Positions 25,660 to 34,943 of a stretch of 64,000 nucleotides of DNA are shown one piece after another (position 1 is the first letter of the stretch; each line of letters opens with the position of its first letter). Made by a program: the position numbers and the translations under genes. A model generated the notes under the pieces. It did not search any database. It worked only from the letters and a program-made list of their open reading frames with translations, and had not been told where the DNA came from. The stretch comes from Flavobacterium sangjuense (lineage in GTDB: Bacteria; Bacteroidota; Bacteroidia; Flavobacteriales; Flavobacteriaceae): the NCBI RefSeq assembly GCF_004797125.1, contig NZ_CP038810.1, positions 806,001 through 870,000 on the forward strand. Reading direction: 5' to 3'.

Positions 25660-27117
25660 ATGAAATACAAAGCAATTCAGAATTACATCGGAGGCAAATT
25701 TGTCGATGCTTCTACCACAAAAACAATGGATGTAATTTCACCTTTAGACGGGAATTATTTATCAACCGTTCCAATGTCAAACTCAAAAGATTTAGACGAT
25801 GCTGTCAAAGCAGCACAAGCAGCATTTCCTGCTTGGAGCAAAACACCAATAAAAGAAAGAGTTCAGGTATTTTTTAGATACAAAACCTTGTTAGAGAAAA
25901 ACCTAAAAGAACTAGCTGAACTTTGCAGCGAAGAAAACGGAAAAACCTATGGCGAATCCGTAGCCGAAATAGAAAAATGTATCGAGCTTACCGAGTTCGC
26001 AACATCTTTACCACAATTAATTACAGGTGAATTATTAGAAGTAAGCAAAGGAGTTGAATGTAGAACTGAACACGTTCCGTTGGGCGTTGTAGCTTCTATC
26101 GTACCTTTTAACTTTCCATCGATGGTTCCAAACTGGACGATTCCAAATGCAATCGCTCTTGGGAATTGTATGATTATAAAGCCTTCTGAAAAAGTGCCGT
26201 TGAGCTGCGGAAGATTAGCTGAACTTTTAAAAGAAGCAGGTTTACCAGATGGTGTTTTTAACGTAGTTCATGGCGATGTAGATATTGTAAATGCCATTTG
26301 TGATCATCCAAAAATTGAAGCAGTTTCATTTGTTGGTTCTACCAAAGTGGCGAAGATTGTTTACCAACGCGCGACATCTAATTACAAAAGATGTTTATCT
26401 CTTGGTGGTGCCAAAAATCACTTGATGGTTTTACCGGATGCAATTCCGGAAATGACGGCTCAAAATGTGGCAGCTTCGATGTCTGGTTGCGCTGGTCAGC
26501 GTTGTATGGCAGCTTCAGCCATGATTGGCGTTGGAAACGTTGATGCGATTGTTTCTAAAATTTGTGATGAAGCACGCAAAATAGTTCCGGGACAAAATCT
26601 AGGAGCAGTTATCAATAAAGAATCGCAGGACAGAATCGAAAGTTATATCAGTCAGGCTGAAAAAGACGGGGCTAAAATCTTAGTCGATGGTAGAAATTTC
26701 AAAGTTGCCGGAAAAGAAAAAGGAACTTATGTTGGTCCAACCGTAATCGACTTTGTAACGCCGGAAATGAGTGTTGCCACAGAAGAAATCTTCGGACCTG
26801 TAATTTCAATCATCAGAACCAAAACTGTCGATGAAGCTTTAGCTATCGAAAACAAAAACCCATACGGAAATGCGGCGAGTGTATTCACCCAAAACGGTGG
26901 AATGGCACGTTACATCATCGATAAGGCAAGCGCCGGAATGATTGGTGTGAACGTTGGGGTTCCGGTTCCGAGAGAACCTTTCAGCTTTGGAGGTTGGAAC
27001 GAAAGTAAATTCGGAGTTGGCGATATCACCGGAAAAAGCTCAATTGAGTTTTGGACAAAATTGAAAAAAAGCACCATAAAATGGAATGCCGAAGCAGGCG
27101 TAAACTGGATGAGTTAA
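25660..27117 (+). CDS. mmsA: CoA-acylating (methyl)malonate-semialdehyde dehydrogenase
   Basis: MMSDH converts malonate semialdehyde (from beta-alanine) or methylmalonate semialdehyde (from 3-aminoisobutyrate or valine) to acetyl-CoA or propionyl-CoA with NAD+ and CoA. The 485 residues show the family's hallmarks. The nucleophile is Cys282 in GQRCMAAS. The usual ALDH base glutamate is replaced in the segment LGGAKNH (Asn253), as is normal for this CoA-dependent branch. VPFNFPSMVPNW and VGSTKVA are also typical. It is the first gene of the pyrimidine-degradation operon, 16 bases before the aminotransferase gene, which places it as the last enzymatic step of that pathway. Confidence 0.92.
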   Translation: MKYKAIQNYIGGKFVDASTTKTMDVISPLDGNYLSTVPMSNSKDLDDAVKAAQAAFPAWSKTPIKERVQVFFRYKTLLEKNLKELAELCSEENGKTYGESVAEIEKCIELTEFATSLPQLITGELLEVSKGVECRTEHVPLGVVASIVPFNFPSMVPNWTIPNAIALGNCMIIKPSEKVPLSCGRLAELLKEAGLPDGVFNVVHGDVDIVNAICDHPKIEAVSFVGSTKVAKIVYQRATSNYKRCLSLGGAKNHLMVLPDAIPEMTAQNVAASMSGCAGQRCMAASAMIGVGNVDAIVSKICDEARKIVPGQNLGAVINKESQDRIESYISQAEKDGAKILVDGRNFKVAGKEKGTYVGPTVIDFVTPEMSVATEEIFGPVISIIRTKTVDEALAIENKNPYGNAASVFTQNGGMARYIIDKASAGMIGVNVGVPVPREPFSFGGWNESKFGVGDITGKSSIEFWTKLKKSTIKWNAEAGVNWMS

Positions 27118-27133
27118 TAAAACACATATAGAA

Positions 27134-28486
27134 ATGATTACGAAAGAACAAGAAATGACGAAAGAACAAATCATAAACGACAGCAAAAAGTATAGTTTAT
27201 TTTCATGGTCAGCACAAGCTCCCGTAAACCCTATTGCAATAGAAAGAGCCGAAGGCGTGTATTTATACGATTATGATGGCAACAGAATAATAGATTTTTC
27301 TTCTGGCTTGATGTCGGTAAATATTGGTCATGGTGACCAACGTGTGACAGATGCAGTGGTGGAACAAATGCAAAAAGTGAGTTATGTAACACCAAGTTGT
27401 ACCACCGAAGTTAGAGCTAAATTATCCAAAAAATTAGCTGAAATCTGTCCGGGCGATTTGAACAAAGCGTTCTATACGTTATGCGGAACTTCGTCTATCG
27501 ATAATGCTATTAAACTGGCAAGATTGTATACCGGAAGACACAAAATCATCGGAAGATACAGAGCTTTTCACGGAGGTTCAATCGGCGGAATGACCGCTGG
27601 TGGAGATCCAAGAAAACTGGCTAACGATTCCCAACAAATGCCAAATGCGGTTCATTTAGATGATCCCTATTATTTCTTCGGAATGAAAGATTTGGATGAA
27701 ACTACAAAGTTGAATTTAAGTCTGGAATATGTCGAAAGAGTAATTCATCTCGAAGGTAAAACCAATATAGCGGCTTTTATTTTTGAAGGTGAAAGTGGTT
27801 CTTCAGGCTGTCTTCATTATCCAAAAGGATACTTAAAAGGTGTAAAAGCGCTTTGTGAAAAATACGGAATCTTGTTCGTTGCCGATGAGGTAATGAGCGG
27901 TTTTGGTCGTACCGGAAAATGGTTCGGATTCGAAAATCATGACATCGTTCCCGATATGGTTTGCATGGCGAAAGGATTGACTTCTTCTTATCTGCCTTTA
28001 GGATGCCTAATGGTTTCAGATAGAATTGCCGAAAAATTTGAAAATACTCCAATGATGATTGGCTTGACCTATAACGGACATCCGGTAGCTTTGGCTGCGG
28101 CTTTGGCAGTAATCAACATCTACGAAAGTGATAAACTGATTGAAAATACCCGAGCAATGAGCGCTTATCTTGAATCAAGAATTGAAGAAATGCGAAGCCA
28201 GCATCCAAGCATGGGAGCTTTCAGAAACACTGGACTTTTAGGTTGTCTTGATGTTTTGAAAAATAAAGCTACAGGCGAATTAATGGCACCTTATAACGCT
28301 GCCGCAGATGATATGAAAGTATCAAATCAAATCGCTGCTAAGATTCGACAATTAGGAATGTACACGTTCGTACGTTGGGGTTATATTTTTATCGCACCGC
28401 CATTGTGTGTTACCAAAGACCAAATCGATGAAGGTTTAGCAATTATTAGTGAAGCCTTAAAAATTTCAGACGAAGCATTAGTCTAA
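27134..28486 (+). CDS. Class III omega-aminotransferase, probably beta-alanine transaminase
   Basis: The 450-residue PLP enzyme probably transfers the amino group of beta-alanine or 3-aminoisobutyrate to pyruvate or 2-oxoglutarate, giving the semialdehyde used by the preceding dehydrogenase. The Schiff-base lysine is Lys280 in CMAKGLTSSYLPLG, and Asp251 in ADEVMSGFGRTG holds the pyridine nitrogen. RYRAFHGG (His146) is the ring-stacking segment, and the cofactor-phosphate motif CGTSSIDNAIKLAR is at about 117-130. An alternative start 7 codons in (MTKEQIIN) is possible. It lies between mmsA and the permease gene. Related AGXT2-like and GABA transaminases cannot be excluded by sequence alone. 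Confidence 0.88.
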   Translation: MITKEQEMTKEQIINDSKKYSLFSWSAQAPVNPIAIERAEGVYLYDYDGNRIIDFSSGLMSVNIGHGDQRVTDAVVEQMQKVSYVTPSCTTEVRAKLSKKLAEICPGDLNKAFYTLCGTSSIDNAIKLARLYTGRHKIIGRYRAFHGGSIGGMTAGGDPRKLANDSQQMPNAVHLDDPYYFFGMKDLDETTKLNLSLEYVERVIHLEGKTNIAAFIFEGESGSSGCLHYPKGYLKGVKALCEKYGILFVADEVMSGFGRTGKWFGFENHDIVPDMVCMAKGLTSSYLPLGCLMVSDRIAEKFENTPMMIGLTYNGHPVALAAALAVINIYESDKLIENTRAMSAYLESRIEEMRSQHPSMGAFRNTGLLGCLDVLKNKATGELMAPYNAAADDMKVSNQIAAKIRQLGMYTFVRWGYIFIAPPLCVTKDQIDEGLAIISEALKISDEALV

Positions 28487-28506
28487 TCACCAACTTTTAA
28501 AAACCA

Positions 28507-29949
28507 ATGAATACAAATTCCTCTTTGTATAGCGAAGACTTGGCTCCAATTTCGGCTGAAAAGCGAACTTGGACGACATGGAATTATGCAGCTTTATGGA
28601 TAAGCATGAGTCTTTGTATTCCAACGTATATGCTGTCAAGTTCTTTGATAGAAGGCGGAATGAATTGGTGGCAGGCAATCCTAACGATATTTCTAGGAAA
28701 CACGGTTGTTTTGATTCCGATGATCTTAAATGGTCATGCCGGAGCCAAATATGGAATCCCGTTTCCGGTTTTTGCGAGAGCGAGTTTCGGAACGGCTGGT
28801 GCCAATATTCCGGCATTGCTTCGTGCAATTGTAGCCTGTGGTTGGTTCGGAATTCAAACGTGGATTGGCGGTTTTGCGATTTTTCAAATGGTGCGTTTAT
28901 GGATTCCGTCAATAGAAACCTTACCACAAGTTTTTCCGGATTCCTGGGGATTACAAACCGGACCGGCAATTTGTTTCATTTTGTTCTGGTTGTTAAATAT
29001 GTATGTGGTTTATCTTGGTGTAGACAGCATTCGAAAATTATTGGTTTTCAAAGCGATTTTTTTACCTGTTGCTGCTTTGGCTCTTTTGTTTTGGGCGTTA
29101 AGCGCAGCTAATGGTTTAGGACCAATATTGAACACACCTTCAAAATTTACAAACACTACCGATTTCTTTCATTTCTTCTTTCCAGCCTTGACTGGAATGG
29201 TAGGTTTTTGGGCAACATTGTCGTTAAATATTCCTGACTTTACACGTTATGCGACTTCACAAAAAGCACAAATCAAAGGACAAATTTATGGTTTGCCAAC
29301 ATCGATGACCTTGTTTGCTTTTGTAGGCGTTGTAGTTACATCAGCAACGACAATCGTATTCGGAACAATGATTTGGGATCCTGTAGTTTTAGCTGGAAAA
29401 TTTGACAGTAAATTATTGGTAAGCATCGCGATGATTGCGGTTGCTATTTCTACATTGGCGACAAATATTGCCGCAAATATTGTAAGCCCGGCGAATGATT
29501 TTGCCAATTTATCGCCGTCAAAAATTGATTTCAGAAAAGGCGGTTATATCACAGGAATTATCGGGATATTGATTTTTCCATGGAAGTTAATCGCTGACCC
29601 AACAGGCTATATTTTCACTTGGCTAGTTGGCTATTCAAGTTTACTCGGACCAGTGGGTGGAATCATGATTGTCGATTATTATTTCATCCGAAAACAAACA
29701 TTGGAAGTTGAAGATTTATACAACACTAAAGGAATTTATGCATTTTCAAACGGATTTAATTTCAAAGCGATTATCGCTTTATTGATTGGAATTGCACCTA
29801 ACGTTCCCGGATTTTTTACAACTATAAAAGTATTTCCCACAGACATGTTTCCAAATTGGATAATCGGATTATACAGTTATGCCTGGTTTGTTGGCTTTGC
29901 CTTAAGTGGTTTTGTTTATTGGTTATTAATGAAAAAGAAAGCAACTTAG
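28507..29949 (+). CDS. NCS1-family nucleobase:cation symporter
   Basis: This 480-residue inner-membrane transporter has about 12 transmembrane helices and belongs to the NCS1 family (Mhp1, PucI, uracil and allantoin permeases). Family stretches include the N-terminal WTTWNYAALWISMSLCIPTYMLSSSLIEGGMNWWQA, the ligand-site helix around ARASFGTAGANIPALLRAIVACGWFGIQTWIGG, and the domain SLNIPDFTRYATSQKAQIKGQIYGLP. The operon context (dihydropyrimidine dehydrogenase and dihydropyrimidinase) points to uracil, thymine or a dihydropyrimidine/hydantoin as substrate. It starts 20 bases after the aminotransferase. Its stop is followed immediately by an 8-base-period repeat. Confidence 0.9.
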   Translation: MNTNSSLYSEDLAPISAEKRTWTTWNYAALWISMSLCIPTYMLSSSLIEGGMNWWQAILTIFLGNTVVLIPMILNGHAGAKYGIPFPVFARASFGTAGANIPALLRAIVACGWFGIQTWIGGFAIFQMVRLWIPSIETLPQVFPDSWGLQTGPAICFILFWLLNMYVVYLGVDSIRKLLVFKAIFLPVAALALLFWALSAANGLGPILNTPSKFTNTTDFFHFFFPALTGMVGFWATLSLNIPDFTRYATSQKAQIKGQIYGLPTSMTLFAFVGVVVTSATTIVFGTMIWDPVVLAGKFDSKLLVSIAMIAVAISTLATNIAANIVSPANDFANLSPSKIDFRKGGYITGIIGILIFPWKLIADPTGYIFTWLVGYSSLLGPVGGIMIVDYYFIRKQTLEVEDLYNTKGIYAFSNGFNFKAIIALLIGIAPNVPGFFTTIKVFPTDMFPNWIIGLYSYAWFVGFALSGFVYWLLMKKKAT

Positions 29950-29989
29950 CTTTAGTGCCTCAGCGCCCTAGAACCTAAGTACCTAATAA
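29950..29989 (+). repeat. Degenerate 8-base tandem repeat, five units
   Basis: Directly after the permease stop codon the gap reads as five octamers: CTTTAGTG, CCTCAGCG, CCCTAGAA, CCTAAGTA, CCTAATAA. The consensus is CCTnAGnn with a fixed 8-base phase. The array fills most of the 49 bases between the two genes and ends 9 bases before the hydA start codon. It is unlike the surrounding AT-rich spacers in base composition. Confidence 0.6.
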
Positions 29990-29998
29990 AAATAGATT

Positions 29999-31381
29999 AT
30001 GAGTATTTTAATTAAAAACGGAAGAATTATTACCGCTGCCGATGATTATGTAGCGGACATTTTTATAGAAGGAGAATCGATTTCAAGAATTGGCAAAAAC
30101 CTGGATGTTCAGGCCGATACCGTTATCGATGCTTCCGGAAAGTTAGTTATGCCCGGCGGAATCGATCCTCACGTGCATTTGGATATGCCATTTATGGGAA
30201 CGTATTCCAGCGACAATTATGAAACCGGAACGCGTGCCGCACTATTTGGCGGAACAACAACAGTTATTGATTTTATCCTGCAAACACAAGGTAAAAGCCT
30301 TGGATCAGCTTTGAAGGATTGGAAAGGAAGAAGCGATAATAATGCTGTGGGCGATTATAGTTTCCACATGGCGGTGACCGACTTCAATGAAGAAACCAAA
30401 AAGGAAATTCAGCATTTTATAGAAGTAGAAGGAATCACTTCTTTCAAAACATTTATGGCCTACAAAGGTGCTCTGATGATTGACGACCGTCAAATGATTG
30501 GTCTTCAGGAAGAAGTCAAAAAGCATGGTGGTTTAATTAATGTACACGCTACAAATGGTGATATGATTGATTACCTAATCCAAAAACATAAAGAAGAAGG
30601 GAAATTGTCTCCATTATATCATTACTTATCTCAACCCGAAGTTACTGAGGCGGAAGCCAGCGAACGTTTTGTAGATATGATAAATTACACTGGTTGCCCA
30701 GGTTACATTGTACACTTAACTTGTGAAGGAGCGCTGAATGCTGTGCGTAATGCCACAAGAAGAAATCAAAATGTTTTTGTAGAAACCTGTATCCAGTATT
30801 TGCTTTTGGATGCGAGTCTGTATGAGAAGAATTTTGAAGGTGCCAAATGGGTAATGTCGCCACCATTGCGTGAGAAAAAAGATCAGGAAACGCTTTGGGC
30901 AGGATTAAATCAGGGAATGGTGCAGGTTGTAGCAACTGATCATTGTCCGTTTATGTGGGAACAAAAACTAATGGGTAAGGACGATTTTTCTAAAATCCCA
31001 AATGGTCATCCGGCAATCGAAAACCGTATGGAATTACTTTTCAGCGAAGGCGTAAACAAAGGCAGAATTACTTTGAATAAATATGTGGAAGTTGCTTCAA
31101 CGAATGCGGCAAAAATCTTTGGAATGTTCCCTAAAAAAGGAACAATTGCTGTTGGTAGCGATGCCGATATTGTATTATTTGATGCGAATGAAAAACATAC
31201 ACTTTCGGCAAAAACACATCATATGAATGTTGATTACAGCGGTTATGAAGGCTGGGAATTGACAGGAAAAGTAAAAACCGTTTTGCTTCGTGGTCAGATT
31301 GCAATTGACAACAACGAATGTAAAGTGCAAAAAGGCTACGGCCAATTTGTAAAACGAAATAAAGTACAAGGAAAAATATAA
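29999..31381 (+). CDS. hydA: Dihydropyrimidinase (D-hydantoinase type)
   Basis: The 460-residue amidohydrolase opens dihydrouracil or dihydrothymine to N-carbamoyl-beta-alanine or N-carbamoyl-3-aminoisobutyrate. The binuclear zinc site is visible: His58 and His60 in DPHVHLD, the carboxylated Lys150 in SFKTFMAYKG, a His in INVHATNGD, a His in YIVHLTCEGA, and Asp in VATDHCPF. The length is standard for the family. It precedes the nitrilase-type hydrolase gene by 4 bases, so substrate hand-over to a beta-ureidopropionase is coded side by side. Hydantoinases with other in vivo substrates share this sequence, but PreT and PreA in the same operon favour pyrimidines. Confidence 0.94.
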   Translation: MSILIKNGRIITAADDYVADIFIEGESISRIGKNLDVQADTVIDASGKLVMPGGIDPHVHLDMPFMGTYSSDNYETGTRAALFGGTTTVIDFILQTQGKSLGSALKDWKGRSDNNAVGDYSFHMAVTDFNEETKKEIQHFIEVEGITSFKTFMAYKGALMIDDRQMIGLQEEVKKHGGLINVHATNGDMIDYLIQKHKEEGKLSPLYHYLSQPEVTEAEASERFVDMINYTGCPGYIVHLTCEGALNAVRNATRRNQNVFVETCIQYLLLDASLYEKNFEGAKWVMSPPLREKKDQETLWAGLNQGMVQVVATDHCPFMWEQKLMGKDDFSKIPNGHPAIENRMELLFSEGVNKGRITLNKYVEVASTNAAKIFGMFPKKGTIAVGSDADIVLFDANEKHTLSAKTHHMNVDYSGYEGWELTGKVKTVLLRGQIAIDNNECKVQKGYGQFVKRNKVQGKI

Positions 31382-31385
31382 TCCT

Positions 31386-32252
31386 ATGGCAAGAATAGTA
31401 AAATCAGGCTTGATTCAATTGAGTTTAGCCAAAACAGAAGGCGAAGGAACGATTCCCGAGATCATGGAAGCGATGCTGCAAAAGCACATTCCGTACATTG
31501 AAGAAGCCGGAAGACAAGGCGTTCAGATTTTGTGTTTTCAGGAAATCTTCAACACACCTTATTTCTGTCCGGGACAAGACAGCGCCTGGTATGCGTCGGC
31601 AGAATCAGTGCCCGGACCTACAACGGAAAGAATGCAGGTTTACGCCAAAAAATACGACATGGTAATCATAGTTCCGGTCTATGAAAAAGATCAAGCCGGA
31701 GTTTTATACAACACCGCTGCAGTCATCGATGCTGATGGAACGTATCTCGGTAAATATCGAAAAAATCACATTCCGCAAACAGGTGGTTTCTGGGAAAAAT
31801 ATTTCTTCAAACCCGGGAATTTAGGGTATCCCGTTTTTCAAACTAAGTATGCTAAAGTTGGCGTTTACATTTGCTACGACAGGCATTTCCCTGATGGCGC
31901 AAGATGCCTTGGTTTAAACGGTGCCGAAATCGTTTACAATCCATCAGCCACAACCGTTGGGCAATCCCAAAATTTATGGAAACTCGAGCAACCGGCACAT
32001 GCCGTGGCCAATGGCTATTTCATGGGTTGCATCAACCGTGTCGGAATTGAAAAGCCATGGAATCTCGGACGCTTTTACGGAACGTCATATTTCGTAAATC
32101 CACTTGGCGAAATATTTGCCTGCGCTTCCGAAGATAAAGATGAACTATTGGTAGCCGAATTCGATTTGGATTTAATCGAACAAATCAGAGGCAAATGGCA
32201 ATTCTATCGAGACAGAAGACCAGAAACCTATGGAGAAATTACTGCACCTTAA
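31386..32252 (+). CDS. Nitrilase-family hydrolase, probable beta-ureidopropionase
   Basis: The 288 residues belong to the carbon-nitrogen hydrolase (nitrilase) superfamily. The catalytic triad is complete: Glu53 in CFQEIF, Lys126 in KYRKNHIP and Cys163 in YICYDRHFPDGAR. The stretch CYDRHFPDGARCLGLNGAEIVYNPSAT is typical of N-carbamoyl-beta-alanine amidohydrolases and close N-carbamoyl-amino-acid hydrolases. In this operon it should release beta-alanine (or 3-aminoisobutyrate), CO2 and ammonia. It lies between hydA and preT. A second, unrelated hydrolase of the M20 type that could do the same reaction is encoded at the end of the operon. Confidence 0.88.
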   Translation: MARIVKSGLIQLSLAKTEGEGTIPEIMEAMLQKHIPYIEEAGRQGVQILCFQEIFNTPYFCPGQDSAWYASAESVPGPTTERMQVYAKKYDMVIIVPVYEKDQAGVLYNTAAVIDADGTYLGKYRKNHIPQTGGFWEKYFFKPGNLGYPVFQTKYAKVGVYICYDRHFPDGARCLGLNGAEIVYNPSATTVGQSQNLWKLEQPAHAVANGYFMGCINRVGIEKPWNLGRFYGTSYFVNPLGEIFACASEDKDELLVAEFDLDLIEQIRGKWQFYRDRRPETYGEITAP

Positions 32253-32282
32253 AATTTTTAAAGACTTAAAACCAACCAAAAT

Positions 32283-33668
32283 ATGAGTATCAAAAATAAC
32301 CGATTAACCACTGCTGAATATCAGGAAAACTTTGCTGATATACATCCGCCATTTGAAACTTCGGATGCAGCTTTGACAGAAGCCAATCGCTGCCTGTTTT
32401 GTTATGATCCGCCTTGTATGAAGTCGTGTCCAACATCCATCAACGTTCCAAAATTCATTAAACAAATCGCCACCGAAAACCTTAAAGGTTCGGCACACAC
32501 CATTTTTGCTTCCAATATTATGGGAGCAGGATGCAGTAAAGTGTGTCCGGTAGAAAAACTTTGTGAAGGCGCTTGCGTCTATAACATGATGCACGAAGAA
32601 CCAATCAATATTGCACGTTTGCAGCGTTATTCTACCGAAAAAGCAATGGCAAACAAATGGCAATTATTCGACAGAAAACCATCCAAAGGAAAGAAAGTTG
32701 CGATTGTTGGTGCAGGTCCGGCCGGATTGAGTTGCGCGCATACATTGAGCCGAGAAGGAATTGATGTAACCATTTATGAAAAAGAAGCCAAAGGCGGTGG
32801 ACTAATGACCTACGGAATTGCAGCTTATAAAGTAACACCTGAATTCTGCGAAGATGAGGTAAATTATATCACATCTATTGGCGGAATTGAAATCAAATAC
32901 AATCAGGAATTTGGAAAAGATGTGACGTTAGAATATTTACAACAAAACTACGATGCGGTTTATATGGCATTTGGAGTTGGATTGGCACGTCAGTTAGACA
33001 TTCCGGGCGAACATTTAGAAGGTGTAGAAGATGCAATCAAATTCATTTATGAATTGCGTGATAACGATTATTCTAAAATTGCAGTGGGCGATAAAGTAGC
33101 CGTAATCGGAATGGGAATGACCGCTATTGATGCAGCGACTCAGGCAAAAAGATTAGGTGCTTCTGATGTGACTTTGGTTTACCGAAGAACACAAGCCGAA
33201 ATGCCGTGTACCCAAAAAGAATTAGACATTGCCAAATTAGATGGCTGTAAAATCACTTGGTTAGCTTCTCCAAAAGAAATCATTGGAAATAACGGAAAAG
33301 TATCTCAATTGGTTTGTGATGTAATGAAACTTGGTGAACCGGATGCAAGCGGAAGAAGAAGCCCAATAGTTTCAGGCGAAACCTTTACGATTGATGTGGA
33401 TATGGTAATCAAAGCGGCAGGGCAAATGCCTTTCCAATCTTTAGTCAATGCCAATAACATCGAAAACAATAACGGGAAAATTGCCGTAAGCGGAAAATCG
33501 GCTACTAAATTGGCCAAAGTTTTTGCCGGAGGTGATTGCGTAAACGGCGGAAAAGAAGTTGTAGATGCGGTTCAGGCTGGAAAAGACGGAGCAGCAGCTA
33601 TTTTGAAAACCATTGTTTCACCGGATTACATCATCGAATCCGAATTAAAACCAACCTTTAACAATTAA
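32283..33668 (+). CDS. preT: NAD-dependent dihydropyrimidine dehydrogenase subunit PreT
   Basis: PreT is the flavin-containing electron-transfer subunit of bacterial dihydropyrimidine dehydrogenase, corresponding to the N-terminal half of the mammalian enzyme. The 461 residues begin with a cysteine-rich iron-sulfur domain (CLFCYDPPCMKSCP at residues 37-50, then CSKVCPVEKLCEGAC). An FAD-binding motif GAGPAGLSCA follows near residue 143, and then a second dinucleotide fold (VIGMGMTAIDAATQAKRLGASDVTLVYRR). The C-terminal FAGGDCVNGGKEVVDAVQAGKDGA is the usual FAD closing motif. It is followed 4 bases later by preA, its obligate partner. Related glutamate synthase small subunits have a similar layout, but the pairing with preA decides the call. 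Confidence 0.95.
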   Translation: MSIKNNRLTTAEYQENFADIHPPFETSDAALTEANRCLFCYDPPCMKSCPTSINVPKFIKQIATENLKGSAHTIFASNIMGAGCSKVCPVEKLCEGACVYNMMHEEPINIARLQRYSTEKAMANKWQLFDRKPSKGKKVAIVGAGPAGLSCAHTLSREGIDVTIYEKEAKGGGLMTYGIAAYKVTPEFCEDEVNYITSIGGIEIKYNQEFGKDVTLEYLQQNYDAVYMAFGVGLARQLDIPGEHLEGVEDAIKFIYELRDNDYSKIAVGDKVAVIGMGMTAIDAATQAKRLGASDVTLVYRRTQAEMPCTQKELDIAKLDGCKITWLASPKEIIGNNGKVSQLVCDVMKLGEPDASGRRSPIVSGETFTIDVDMVIKAAGQMPFQSLVNANNIENNNGKIAVSGKSATKLAKVFAGGDCVNGGKEVVDAVQAGKDGAAAILKTIVSPDYIIESELKPTFNN

Positions 33669-33672
33669 GATT

Positions 33673-34941
33673 ATGGCAGATATATCAACAGATTTTTTAG
33701 GCATAAAATCTCCCAATCCATTTTGGTTAGCCAGCGCGCCGCCAACAGATAAATTAATCAACGTGGTTCGTGCTTTTGAAGCAGGTTGGGGTGGAGTCGT
33801 ATGGAAAACCTTAGGCTCGCAAGTTAAAAACGTTTCTTCGCGTTATTCTTCTGTGAATTATGGTGGAAAACGAATGATGGGTTTCAACAACATTGAATTA
33901 ATCAGCGACCGACCTTTGGATATCAATCTAAAAGAAATTACACAGGTCGTAAAAATGTTCCCGGACAGAGCGATGATTGTTTCGCTTATGGCGGACAACG
34001 ATCGTAAATCATGGCATGATTTAATCATGAAAGCGGAAGATGCCGGAGCAATGGGATTCGAATTAAACTTTGGCTGCCCACACGGAATGACAGAAAGAGG
34101 CATGGGAGCAGCTGTTGGACAAGATCCGGAAATTGCCAAAATGGTAGTTGAATGGGTAATGGAAAAAGCAACAATTCCCGTAATTACAAAGCTTACGCCA
34201 AATGTTCATTCGGTTGTACCAACAGCTCAGGCCGCAGTTCAGGGCGGAACAAGTGCGTTGAGTTTAATCAACACGATTCAAAGTGTAACCGGAATTGACT
34301 TGGATACTTTGGTTCCAAATCCATACGTAGCCGGGCAAAGCGTTTTCGGTGGTTATTGCGGTCCGGCCGTAAAACCTATCGCCTTAAAAATGTTAACTAC
34401 AGTGGCGCAGGATCCAATTGCTTCCCGAGTTCCAGTTTCCGGAATTGGTGGCGTTAGCACCTGGAAAGACGCTGTGGAGTTTATGCTTTTAGGCGCGACT
34501 TCAGTACAGGTTTGTACCGCAGCAATGAATCATGGTTTCCGAATAGTGGAAGATATGTGCGAAGGGTTGAACAACTGGATGGACGAAAAAGGATTTGAAA
34601 AAACCACGGATTTCATCGGAAAATCAGTAGAAAAAATCACCCATTGGGAAGATTTGGATATTAACTATCACCATATTGCGAAAATCGACCAGGACAAATG
34701 CATCCACTGCGGATTGTGTTATATCGCCTGCGAAGACACTTCACACCAATCAATCAATGTTGAAAGAGGAAATCCGTATAATAATTACACCGTAAAAGAA
34801 GAGGAATGTGTGGGCTGTAATTTGTGCAAATTGGTTTGCCCGGTAGATGCCTGCATCACAATGGAAGAGCACCGCGTTGCACCTGAATATGTGAACTGGA
34901 AAGACTGGCAAAGAGAAGGTCGTCCGTTGAATGATCATTAA
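33673..34941 (+). CDS. preA: NAD-dependent dihydropyrimidine dehydrogenase subunit PreA
   Basis: PreA is the FMN-containing catalytic subunit that reduces uracil or thymine to the 5,6-dihydro form with electrons from PreT. The 422 residues start with a dihydroorotate-dehydrogenase-like barrel (ISTDFLGIKSPNPFWLASAPPTD). The proton-donating cysteine is in NFGCPHGMTERGMG. The barrel is followed by a C-terminal ferredoxin domain with two 4Fe-4S motifs, CIHCGLCYIAC and CVGCNLCKLVCPVDAC. The length agrees with E. coli PreA. Just after the stop codon an inverted pair of 7-base repeats begins, so the downstream M20 gene may be expressed differently from preA. Confidence 0.96.
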   Translation: MADISTDFLGIKSPNPFWLASAPPTDKLINVVRAFEAGWGGVVWKTLGSQVKNVSSRYSSVNYGGKRMMGFNNIELISDRPLDINLKEITQVVKMFPDRAMIVSLMADNDRKSWHDLIMKAEDAGAMGFELNFGCPHGMTERGMGAAVGQDPEIAKMVVEWVMEKATIPVITKLTPNVHSVVPTAQAAVQGGTSALSLINTIQSVTGIDLDTLVPNPYVAGQSVFGGYCGPAVKPIALKMLTTVAQDPIASRVPVSGIGGVSTWKDAVEFMLLGATSVQVCTAAMNHGFRIVEDMCEGLNNWMDEKGFEKTTDFIGKSVEKITHWEDLDINYHHIAKIDQDKCIHCGLCYIACEDTSHQSINVERGNPYNNYTVKEEECVGCNLCKLVCPVDACITMEEHRVAPEYVNWKDWQREGRPLNDH

Positions 34942-34943
34942 AA

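Noticed and set aside
28487..28969. A 160-codon minus-strand frame opposite the permease start
   Set aside because: It is antisense to a clear coding region and its composition is rich in Arg, Ser and His, as expected from the complement of hydrophobic codons.
28569..29111. A 180-codon open frame on the plus strand in a different frame from the permease
   Set aside because: It lies inside the NCS1 permease gene, whose membrane-protein sequence is unmistakable. The other frame has no recognisable domain, signal or neighbour relation.
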